Assembly: GCA_946535455.1 (NCBI GenBank)
Contig: CAMNDO010000048.1
Span: 1-5,843, forward strand
Source: an uncultured Caryophanales bacterium
Lineage (GTDB): Bacteria > Bacillota_I > Bacilli_A > RF39 > UBA660
Length of the DNA stretch: 5,843 nt
Direction of reading: 5' to 3'
Below are positions 1-5,334 of the stretch, piece after piece (positions within the stretch are counted from its first letter, which is position 1; the number at the start of each line of letters is the position of its first letter). Made by a program: the position numbers and the translations under genes. Under the pieces are notes generated by a model. The model worked only from the letters and a program-made list of their open reading frames with translations, made no database searches and was not told the origin of the DNA.

Positions 1-2
1 TT

Positions 3-152
3 GGTGTTTCTCATGAATTTATTCGTAGAAATGAATCGAAAAAAGGTATCAAATCCTTCTCTGTAGATACGTTATGGAAAATTTCTCTTGCTTTGGATGT
101 AGATCCTGGACTATTATTTGAAATTGATATGGATGAATTAATACAAAAATAA
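3..152 (+). CDS. Xre/Cro-family HTH transcriptional regulator, C-terminal part (5' end outside window)
   Basis: The frame starting at base 3 is open from the window edge to a TAA at 150-152 and encodes the last 49 residues of a protein. The segment beginning GVSHEFIRRNESKKG fits the turn and recognition helix of an Xre-type HTH (family pattern: G-V-S followed by I-x-R-x-E). The following VDTLWKISLALDVDPGLLFE matches the fourth and fifth helices of the same fold, where 'L-x-K-I-x-x-A-L-x-V' is typical. The first two helices lie outside the window. The protein ends just after the HTH, so it is probably a small, single-domain DNA-binding repressor of roughly 70 residues. It converges on the ATPase gene and shares a terminator with it. 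Its target cannot be read from the sequence, but the palindrome at the ATPase promoter is a candidate. The assignment to the HTH fold is fairly firm; the regulatory role is inferred. Confidence 0.8.
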   Translation, partial: GVSHEFIRRNESKKGIKSFSVDTLWKISLALDVDPGLLFEIDMDELIQK

Positions 153-177
153 AAGTGCAATGCACTTTTATTTTTTT
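145..177. terminator. Bidirectional intrinsic terminator between convergent genes
   Basis: A perfect 14-bp inverted repeat pairs 145-158 with 162-175 around an AAT loop (core AAAAGTGC / GCACTTTT). On the + strand it is followed by a T-run (171-177); on the - strand the stem ends in TTTTTG. It therefore can end both the HTH gene (+) and the ATPase gene (-). Stop codons of both genes (150-152 on +, 168-170 on -) lie inside the stem. Confidence 0.88.
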
Positions 178-1445
178 GTTTCATCTAAGCAAAATGCTGC
201 ATAAATTGGGATATATCTTACATCTTTCTTCGTAGAAAAATTATTTTCCGTAATACGATATGCCTGCATTACAGTAAATTTCTTCATAAACATCGATAAT
301 GATTTTGCTTTGGAATTACTTTTGACAATTAATTCCATTGGGATAATTTGACCATTTCTATTTTGAATGACAAAGTTTACTTCTGCTTTTCCTTCTGACT
401 GGTAATAATATAAGGCATAATCATTTTCTGCTAAAGTCTTTGCTAAATGATTTTCATATAAGATTTCTTTAATATTTTCATCACTCATTAATTGTTTCTT
501 ATTGGTATGTAATGCTGTATATAGTAATCCATCATCATTATAATATAATTTAAAATGATCCATTTCCTTGCAACTACTAAGAGGAGATTTTACGTTTTGA
601 ATCTTATAGCTTCGATATACCACTTGATTGGATACTAAGTATTGAATACAACTTTCATACTCTTTGGCTCTTTTTCCAGAACCCATTAATCCATATTGAA
701 ACTTCTTGTTTTCCTTTTTCAATTGTTCTGGAATGGAATCTATCACTTCTAATCCTCTTGGAATATCAATTAAATTGGTATTTAATGCCACTTCTTTTTT
801 ATACACATCCATGATTTTTTGTTTAATCGCATCCAATTCATAAGCATCTTTTCCTTGTAGGCTTGCTAAAACAACTTCTGGTAATCCACCTGTTTCTAAA
901 TACTCTTGAAATAATTCTAATGCTACTTTATGAAAAGGACAGGTTTTTCTTTTCGTAAAAGAATCTCGAATGACATCTGCTAGGCTTTTTTCTTCTCTTG
1001 CCCATAAGTATTCTTCAAAATCCATAGAACTCATCGCTTTGAATTGTAATTCTTCTCCTTTGAACTCTGTTAATTTTTCTTTACTAGAAGCAATCATAAT
1101 AATATGATATTCACTTTTTTCACTACCAAATACTTTTAATCCTCTCACGATCGTATTATCCGATACATTATCAAAGATTAATAGTGTATCTTCTTTTAGG
1201 ATAGCTTCTCCCGATAATAAAGATAAATTCAGAATCATCTTATCAATCACTCTTTCTTTTTGAAAGAGTTCTTTTAATGCTTTGTGATTCTCTGTATTGA
1301 AGTAGACAACATTTTTATATTCTTTTTTTCCAAACTCAATGGCAGAAAATGTCTTTCCTATTTGCTTAGGTCCATATAAAACCAAAGGTTTTCGAATAAT
1401 ATCATTTTTCCATTTTTTATAAAATTCTTCTATTTTTCGTTCCAT
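168..1445 (-). CDS. AAA ATPase of the AAA_14/DUF4143 type (YhcA-like predicted ATPase), possibly catalytically weakened
   Basis: The 425-residue length is normal for this family. The N-terminal P-loop domain has Walker A GPKQIGKT (25-32), a Walker B-like strand TLLIFDNV (87-94) and a sensor-like strand IIMIAS (115-120). The FEEYL motif (143-147) and YLETGGLPEVV (182-192) are family hallmarks leading into the DUF4143 region, which includes KEYESCIQYLVSNQVV (261-276). The C-terminus (353-412) resembles the restriction-endonuclease-like end of the family, with EVNFVI, IIPMELIVK and KSLSMFM. Two oddities are visible: the usual acidic residue after Walker B Asp92 is Asn93, and the nuclease-like 'EVDF' motif reads EVNF with no clean ExK. 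The family's biochemical role is poorly known; members are cytoplasmic ATPases, often in variable genome regions. The ATG at 1445 is chosen because GAGGTGG lies 9 nt upstream. The gene has its own promoter. Family membership is confident; function is not. Confidence 0.88.
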   Translation of the reverse strand: MERKIEEFYKKWKNDIIRKPLVLYGPKQIGKTFSAIEFGKKEYKNVVYFNTENHKALKELFQKERVIDKMILNLSLLSGEAILKEDTLLIFDNVSDNTIVRGLKVFGSEKSEYHIIMIASSKEKLTEFKGEELQFKAMSSMDFEEYLWAREEKSLADVIRDSFTKRKTCPFHKVALELFQEYLETGGLPEVVLASLQGKDAYELDAIKQKIMDVYKKEVALNTNLIDIPRGLEVIDSIPEQLKKENKKFQYGLMGSGKRAKEYESCIQYLVSNQVVYRSYKIQNVKSPLSSCKEMDHFKLYYNDDGLLYTALHTNKKQLMSDENIKEILYENHLAKTLAENDYALYYYQSEGKAEVNFVIQNRNGQIIPMELIVKSNSKAKSLSMFMKKFTVMQAYRITENNFSTKKDVRYIPIYAAFCLDETKK

Positions 1446-1454
1446 TTATTGTAT

Positions 1455-1461
1455 CCACCTC
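1455..1461 (-). promoter_or_regulatory. Ribosome binding site of the ATPase gene
   Basis: GAGGTGG on the minus strand, 9 nt before the ATG at 1445, complements the 16S rRNA 3' end and fixes the start codon. Confidence 0.75.
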
Positions 1462-1472
1462 ACATATTTTCT

Positions 1473-1492
1473 AAAATAAGTATACTTATTTT
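1473..1492. promoter_or_regulatory. Perfect 20-bp palindrome over the -10 of the ATPase promoter: candidate operator
   Basis: AAAATAAGTATACTTATTTT is self-complementary over all 20 bases and completely covers the -10 hexamer. No T-run follows it and its stem would be almost all A-T, so it is not a terminator. Its position suggests a binding site for a dimeric repressor that would block RNA polymerase. The nearby HTH protein is a candidate binder; that link is inference. Confidence 0.6.
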
Positions 1493-1507
1493 TCTTTTTT
1501 TTGTCAA
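1479..1507 (-). promoter_or_regulatory. Sigma-A-type promoter of the ATPase gene
   Basis: On the minus strand, TTGACA (1502-1507) is followed after exactly 17 bp by TATACT (1479-1484). This is a perfect -35 and a one-mismatch -10 at optimal spacing. Transcription would start near 1472, leaving a leader of about 26 nt that contains the ribosome binding site. The -35 begins directly after the T-run of the spo0A terminator. Confidence 0.85.
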
Positions 1508-1508
1508 T

Positions 1509-1527
1509 AAAAAAGACCGATTGGTCT
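1509..1527 (-). terminator. Short intrinsic terminator after spo0A
   Basis: On the minus strand, AGACC (1523-1527) pairs with GGTCT (1514-1518) around loop AATC and is followed by TTTTT (1509-1513). The spo0A TAG stop (1526-1528) overlaps the stem. With only five base pairs, some readthrough into the ATPase gene is plausible. Confidence 0.65.
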
Positions 1528-2302
1528 AAGATAACACTAATGGTTTATGAAACTCTAATCTTAATTTATCGGCAATGGTAACGATAAATTCTGAATTCGT
1601 TGGTTTGGCTTTATCAATATCGACACTATATCCAAATATTTCTTCCATCAAATCCCAATTGCCACGATTCCAACTCACTTCAATCGCATGACGAATGGCT
1701 CTTTCTACTCTTGAGACAGTAGAATCATATTTCTTTGCGATTTCTGGATATAATTCTTTGGTAATCCCACCAATCATATCAGGTTTTTGATACATCAAAG
1801 TAATTCCTTCTCGTATATATTGATATCCTTTAATATGAGAAGGCATTCCTAACTCATGCAGTGTCTTGGTAATGGATATTTGTAAATTATTATGGAACAA
1901 ATCAATGGATTCTCCTCTTTTTAGTATAGGAGAAGAGACATCATTGATTTTTCTTTCTAAATCTTCCATTTCAAATGGTTTTAATAGAAAATAGTTTGCT
2001 CCTAACAATGCGACTTTTCGTATGATTTCTTGAGAATAATAAGCAGTCATTACAATAACCTTTTTCTCAATTCTATTTTGATTCATATATTCTAAGACAC
2101 TCAAACCATCTTTGTTTGGCATGACAATATCTAATAAAATCATATCAAAATCGTCTTTTTTCTCCTCTAGTAAAATAATTCCCTCATTACCATCTTTTGC
2201 TGTCATTACTACTTCAATATTTGATACTTCAGAAAAATACTCTTTTACTTCTTGTTGTGTTTCCTCATTATCATCGATAACGAGTATTCTTGTTTTTTCC
2301 AT
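1526..2302 (-). CDS. spo0A: Sporulation master response regulator Spo0A
   Basis: This is a two-domain response regulator of 258 residues, close to the usual length of about 267. The receiver domain (about 4-122) has the acidic pair D10-D11, phosphoacceptor D58 in LLDIVMP, T86 in VIVMTAY, and K108 in LLKPF. The C-terminal effector domain (about 140-258) is unmistakable: [13 protein letters not shown] (155-167), the recognition region [20 protein letters not shown] (197-216), and [20 protein letters not shown] (231-250). Phosphorylated Spo0A dimerises and binds 0A boxes (TGTCGAA) to start sporulation. The ATG at 2300-2302 is chosen over a GTG at 2327-2329: AAAGGAG lies 5 nt before the ATG, family proteins begin near here, and the GTG would sit almost at the predicted transcript start. 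spoIVB, the usual upstream neighbour, is not present; a metabolic/lipid operon lies there instead. The gene appears to be transcribed alone. All phosphorylation residues are intact, so the protein should be functional. Confidence 0.97.
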   Translation of the reverse strand: MEKTRILVIDDNEETQQEVKEYFSEVSNIEVVMTAKDGNEGIILLEEKKDDFDMILLDIVMPNKDGLSVLEYMNQNRIEKKVIVMTAYYSQEIIRKVALLGANYFLLKPFEMEDLERKINDVSSPILKRGESIDLFHNNLQISITKTLHELGMPSHIKGYQYIREGITLMYQKPDMIGGITKELYPEIAKKYDSTVSRVERAIRHAIEVSWNRGNWDLMEEIFGYSVDIDKAKPTNSEFIVTIADKLRLEFHKPLVLS

Positions 2303-2307
2303 CTTTT

Positions 2308-2314
2308 CTCCTTT
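2308..2314 (-). promoter_or_regulatory. Ribosome binding site of spo0A
   Basis: AAAGGAG on the minus strand, 5 nt upstream of the ATG at 2302, decides in favour of this start over the in-frame GTG 27 bases upstream. Confidence 0.85.
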
Positions 2315-2337
2315 CTTATCTTTTACCACGCATTTTC

Positions 2338-2366
2338 ATTATATAATAAGTATTTTGAAATAAAAA
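2338..2366 (-). promoter_or_regulatory. Likely spo0A promoter with consensus -10 and poor -35
   Basis: TATAAT (2338-2343 on the minus strand) is a perfect sigma-A -10. The position 17 bp upstream (2361-2366) reads TTTTTA, a poor -35, so an activator may be needed. Transcription would start near 2331, giving a leader of about 28 nt. I see no convincing sigma-H promoter of the kind that drives spo0A in B. subtilis. Confidence 0.5.
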
Positions 2367-2369
2367 GAG

Positions 2370-2400
2370 AAAAAAAGGACAACTTTTGTCGAAAGTGTCC
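2370..2400 (-). terminator. Intrinsic terminator of the lipid/TIM operon
   Basis: On the minus strand GGACA + CTTT (2392-2400) pairs with AAAG + TGTCC (2377-2386), with one bulged base at 2382 and a CGACA loop. A run of seven Ts (2370-2376) follows. It starts 8 bases after the triosephosphate isomerase stop codon and closes the four-gene operon. Confidence 0.85.
2387..2393 (+). promoter_or_regulatory. Candidate 0A box (Spo0A binding site) upstream of spo0A
   Basis: TGTCGAA is an exact match to the core 0A-box consensus, and the flanks (TTT before, A after) also fit the extended form. It is centred about 59 bp upstream of the predicted spo0A transcript start, in the only intergenic gap before spo0A, so it could mediate autoregulation. 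The caution is that it overlaps the loop and one stem arm of the operon terminator, so the match may be accidental. Confidence 0.45.
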
Positions 2401-2407
2401 AATGTGT

Positions 2408-3106
2408 CTAATTTAGTCTATCCAAAAATAGTTTGAGCTTGTCTGGATGAAGACTTAAACCACCTAGTAAATATCCATCAATGGTTTTGACTTGTTTTAA
2501 TTCTTCTATATTTTGTTCATTTGCACTTCCTCCATACAATACTTTCGTATTGGGAAAAAGTCCTTTGATAAAATCAAATACTTCGTGAATTTCATCATTC
2601 GTAGGAATAACTCCTGTTCCAATAGACCATATGGGTTCATAGGCAATGATGAGTCTATTTCTTTCTTCTTCTGTTAGATTTCTAGTGGCCATCTCTAATT
2701 CTTCTTGTAATACTTCTTTTACTCGAGCTTCCTCTCGTTCTTCTTTGCTTTCCCCAATACACAAAATAGGAATGATTCCATTTTGGAATAAACGAGTAAT
2801 TTTCGTTCCAATTTCTTCATTGGTTTCTTTTTGATATTCTCGTCTTTCACTATGTCCTACAATACAATAAGATACTCCATAACTCTTTAGTTGTTCTGCA
2901 GATACTTCCCCAGTATAAGCACCTTTTTCATAGGCACTAACATTTTGTGCTCCTAAAAAAATGGAAGAGGTTTTTCCTTGCGCTAAATGAATCGTACTAG
3001 GACATAAAATCATAGTATGATCTGTTTGTATTTTTTTGAATTCTTCTTGATAATTCAAAAATTCTTCTTGATTGAAATTGGATTTATGATTGAGTGCAAT
3101 AATCAT
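2408..3106 (-). CDS. tpiA: Triosephosphate isomerase, short divergent form
   Basis: It interconverts dihydroxyacetone phosphate and glyceraldehyde 3-phosphate in the cytoplasm. All catalytic residues are visible: Lys8 in NHK (usual N-W-K), His85 in IVGHSERR (82-89), and Glu157 in AYEPIWSIGTG (155-165), which includes the hinge of the mobile loop. Phosphate-binding YGGSAN (191-196) and LLGGLSL (213-219) are also present, as are GAQNV (52-56) and GAYTGE (62-67). At 232 residues it is shorter than the usual 245-255: the Lys-His spacing is 77 rather than about 83, and the C-terminus is also shorter. The usual Trp and Met around the catalytic Lys are His and Ser. The ATG at 3104-3106 is chosen because it forms an ATGA overlap with the glycosyltransferase stop and has AAGGAG 8 nt upstream; an in-frame ATG at 3122-3124 lacks a ribosome binding site. 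Last gene of the operon. It could be a second, specialised isomerase beside a glycolytic one. Confidence 0.93.
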   Translation of the reverse strand: MIIALNHKSNFNQEEFLNYQEEFKKIQTDHTMILCPSTIHLAQGKTSSIFLGAQNVSAYEKGAYTGEVSAEQLKSYGVSYCIVGHSERREYQKETNEEIGTKITRLFQNGIIPILCIGESKEEREEARVKEVLQEELEMATRNLTEEERNRLIIAYEPIWSIGTGVIPTNDEIHEVFDFIKGLFPNTKVLYGGSANEQNIEELKQVKTIDGYLLGGLSLHPDKLKLFLDRLN

Positions 3107-4338
3107 TTTCTTTTCTCCTTCCATTTCTTCACAATTCTCGATAAGATTCCATATCGATTTTCTTCTTTCTTTTCTCGAATGGCTCTTCGATAAACTTCTA
3201 GAACTCTTTCCGCATAATATTTTGAACTATAAGTTTCTGCTTGAATTCTAGCTTGTTTGCATAGTTTTTCTAATTCTTTTTCACTTTTTACCAATCGGAA
3301 TACTTGATTGATATACTCTTCTTTGGTTTCAAAGAACAATCCATTTAATTCTTCAGTAATCATACTTTGAAATGCTTCATCTTTCATACAAAGAGGAACG
3401 ACATTGGATGCCATCGCTTCAATTACCGTCAATCCCTGTGTTTCTGTCTTGGAAGCTGTTACAAACAAATCTGATAAATGATAATAGTATGGCATATCTT
3501 CCCAAGCAGATTTTCCTGTGAACAAAATATTTTTTTCTAATCCCAGAGTCTTCACATATTCTTCATATTTCTCTTTATCTGGTCCATCTCCTACAATCAT
3601 TAATTTAGTATTCGGATACTTTTTGATAATTTCTACATGGGATTCTATTAAGAATTCTATATTTTTCTCTTCTGCTAAGCGTCCTACAAATAGTAATACA
3701 AAATCCTTTTTGGATAATTTTAATTGTTTTCTTAATTCATTTAATTCTTTTGTTTGAATATTTTCAAAGAAGAAACGATCTACTTCAATTCCTGTTGGAA
3801 TAATATTAATATTTTTCAAAAATTTATATTTTTCTTTAAATAATTTATAGGTTTTATTCGTTGGTACAATTAATTCTGTTGCGGTTGTATCACAATAAAA
3901 TTTCGTAAAATACTCTACTAGTTTTTTACTCGACTTTTGAAAATATCCTTTTGTAATATAATGGATATAATCTTCATACATTGTGTGATATGTGTGTACT
4001 AATGGAATATTATATTGTTTCGCAATGATTCTTGCGAATGTTCCAATCGCAAATTCTGTTTGAGAATGAATCACATCTAATTTCCAACTTTTAATTTTAT
4101 TTACCGCTTGAATTGGATAAATACTCGTTAATCTAGAATCATAAATTCCTGTTGGTACTCCTGGGATTTTTAACACTCTTTCTTTTTCATCATAGTGATA
4201 TTTAAAACTTTCTAAGTTTGCTGTTACCACATATACTTCATGTCCTTGTTTTTCTAACGCATTTTTAAGCATCACTTCACTGGTTACTAATCCACTAATA
4301 TACGGCGTATATGTCTCTGTAAAAATTCCAATTCTCAT
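3103..4338 (-). CDS. GT4-family glycosyltransferase, probably acting on a membrane lipid (diacylglycerol glucosyltransferase-like)
   Basis: This 411-residue protein has the GT-B two-domain layout. The N-terminal acceptor domain starts MRIGIFTETYTPYISGLVTS, with the flexible SG pair at 16-17, and contains DVIHSQTEFAIG (88-99) and HTYHTMYEDY (115-124). The latter is typical of 1,2-diacylglycerol 3-glucosyltransferases of the Acholeplasma alMGS type and their Bacillota relatives. The C-terminal nucleotide-sugar domain has FVGRLAEEKN (217-226), IVGDGP (248-253) and the EX7E motif E299-E307 in KTETQGLTVIEAMAS. It probably transfers glucose from UDP-glucose to diacylglycerol at the inner membrane face; the acceptor is inferred by resemblance. 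The C-terminal 22 residues are strongly basic and could bind acidic membrane. The start codon lies 3 nt after the flippase-like gene's stop, with AGAAGG 6 nt upstream. The stop overlaps the isomerase start (ATGA). An exopolysaccharide or other GT4 role is the main alternative. Confidence 0.85.
   Translation of the reverse strand: MRIGIFTETYTPYISGLVTSEVMLKNALEKQGHEVYVVTANLESFKYHYDEKERVLKIPGVPTGIYDSRLTSIYPIQAVNKIKSWKLDVIHSQTEFAIGTFARIIAKQYNIPLVHTYHTMYEDYIHYITKGYFQKSSKKLVEYFTKFYCDTTATELIVPTNKTYKLFKEKYKFLKNINIIPTGIEVDRFFFENIQTKELNELRKQLKLSKKDFVLLFVGRLAEEKNIEFLIESHVEIIKKYPNTKLMIVGDGPDKEKYEEYVKTLGLEKNILFTGKSAWEDMPYYYHLSDLFVTASKTETQGLTVIEAMASNVVPLCMKDEAFQSMITEELNGLFFETKEEYINQVFRLVKSEKELEKLCKQARIQAETYSSKYYAERVLEVYRRAIREKKEENRYGILSRIVKKWKEKRK
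3115..3120 (-). promoter_or_regulatory. Ribosome binding site of tpiA inside the glycosyltransferase gene
   Basis: AAGGAG, 8 nt before the ATG at 3106, lies within the last codons of the upstream gene. With the ATGA overlap this supports translational coupling and rules against the ATG at 3124, which would place the site inside the coding region. Confidence 0.8.
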
Positions 4339-4341
4339 TTT

Positions 4342-5334
4342 TTACCTTCTTTCTAGGTTGAATACAATCGCTCCTATAATAATTCCTAAATAGTATGTAA
4401 TAAATCTCCAAACCAATACCACAGCTGCGATTTTTGAAATGGAAATAAAGTTTCCAAAAAACTGTGTAAATCCATATTCAATTCCTCCACTGGCACCTGG
4501 AATAGGAATGAAAGATCCCATAATATAAACATACGCAGATGCTACTAAAGTTTCTACAATATTTAAACTTGAAAAATCATGCATAGCATATAAAATAAAG
4601 ATTGGTACTGCATACAAACATAATAAACTAACAACATTTCCTAAGACTCCCATGGTTAAGAATCCTTTTCTTTTTTTCATCTCTTGGAATCCATTATAAT
4701 AATCCTCTATTTTCTTTTGAAGATTTTTTTCTGATACTTTGATTTTCAATTTTTTTAATATTTTCACAATACCCTTTAATATCTTTTCTCCAATTTTTTT
4801 AGAAGAGGAAACTAAAATTAATCCAATGACTACTAATGTATTAATAATAAATCCTAGTAGTACAAAATAGCGTAATACTTTTACTGTTGGAAAAATAGGA
4901 AAAAAGAAATTATAAATAATTGCAATGACACCACAAGCTACTAAAGCAATCTGATAAAATAAAAAGCTTTGTACCACTTGATTGGTTGCGCTTGCGACAG
5001 AAATATCATGTTCTGTTAACATATAAATTTCCATGGGTTGTCCTCCTGTAGAAAAAGGAGTCACTCCATTAAAAAATTGCGTAATAATATTATGCTTAAA
5101 TGCCTCTCTTAACGTAATTTTCTTTTTATTATTGGTAATACGATAATTGATATAAGCCCTAATAAATACAGAAAAAGCATAAAAGAAAAAAGCAATGATA
5201 ATATAGATCCAATCTAAGTTTTGCAATGCTTTTACTGTAGAAGAAAAATCATCTTTTAGAACAAAGTATAAAACAATAACCGTAATAAAAAATAAAATAA
5301 TGGTATGTCTCTTTAAATCTTCAATGAATTTCAT
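4342..5334 (-). CDS. Flippase-like integral membrane protein (LPG synthase TM / YbhN-AglD / UPF0104 family)
   Basis: This 330-residue polytopic membrane protein has about seven to eight hydrophobic segments, near 11-26, 43-63, 119-143, 153-177, 226-250, 260-279 and 301-325. Family hallmarks are TPFSTGGQPMEIYML (92-106), PIPGASGGIEYGFTQFF (277-293), and WRFITYYLGIIIG (309-321). The family includes the N-terminal flippase domain of MprF, which moves lysyl-phosphatidylglycerol across the membrane, and many stand-alone proteins next to glycosyltransferase genes. A highly charged cytoplasmic-type loop rich in Lys spans 178-224. A lipid flipping or lipid-export role is inferred from family and context; the substrate is unknown. 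The gene begins with an ATGA overlap with the upstream gene and has AAGGGT about 6 nt before the ATG. Its last codons (AGA AGG) supply the ribosome binding site of the glycosyltransferase gene. There is no attached synthase domain, so it is not a full MprF. Confidence 0.88.
   Translation of the reverse strand: MKFIEDLKRHTIILFFITVIVLYFVLKDDFSSTVKALQNLDWIYIIIAFFFYAFSVFIRAYINYRITNNKKKITLREAFKHNIITQFFNGVTPFSTGGQPMEIYMLTEHDISVASATNQVVQSFLFYQIALVACGVIAIIYNFFFPIFPTVKVLRYFVLLGFIINTLVVIGLILVSSSKKIGEKILKGIVKILKKLKIKVSEKNLQKKIEDYYNGFQEMKKRKGFLTMGVLGNVVSLLCLYAVPIFILYAMHDFSSLNIVETLVASAYVYIMGSFIPIPGASGGIEYGFTQFFGNFISISKIAAVVLVWRFITYYLGIIIGAIVFNLERR

Noticed and set aside
1473..1492. The 20-bp palindrome as a terminator
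   Set aside because: The stem is almost all A-T and it lies over a promoter upstream of the gene it would have to end; a separate hairpin with a T-run already terminates spo0A.
1499..1508. Possible second 0A box (TTTTGTCAAT) near the ATPase promoter
   Set aside because: Two mismatches to TGTCGAA, and it is fully explained as the complement of the TTGACA -35 element.
2303..2329. N-terminal extension of Spo0A from an in-frame GTG
   Set aside because: No ribosome binding site precedes the GTG, it would lie almost at the predicted transcript start, and the downstream ATG has a strong AAAGGAG and matches the start of the family.
2112..2363. Plus-strand open frame opposite spo0A
   Set aside because: Low-complexity Ser/Phe/Ile-rich translation typical of the antisense of a Lys/Glu-rich gene, no ribosome binding site, and it covers a well-conserved gene.
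2646..2834. Plus-strand open frame opposite tpiA
   Set aside because: Antisense shadow of a conserved enzyme with no recognisable domain or translation signal.
3107..3124. N-terminal extension of triosephosphate isomerase from an ATG at 3124
   Set aside because: The extra six residues are encoded by the ribosome binding site region itself, there is no binding site upstream of that ATG, and family members start at the strand that begins with MIIALN.
3518..3757. Plus-strand open frame opposite the glycosyltransferase gene
   Set aside because: Antisense shadow; Ser/Phe/Asn-rich composition with no domain or ribosome binding site.
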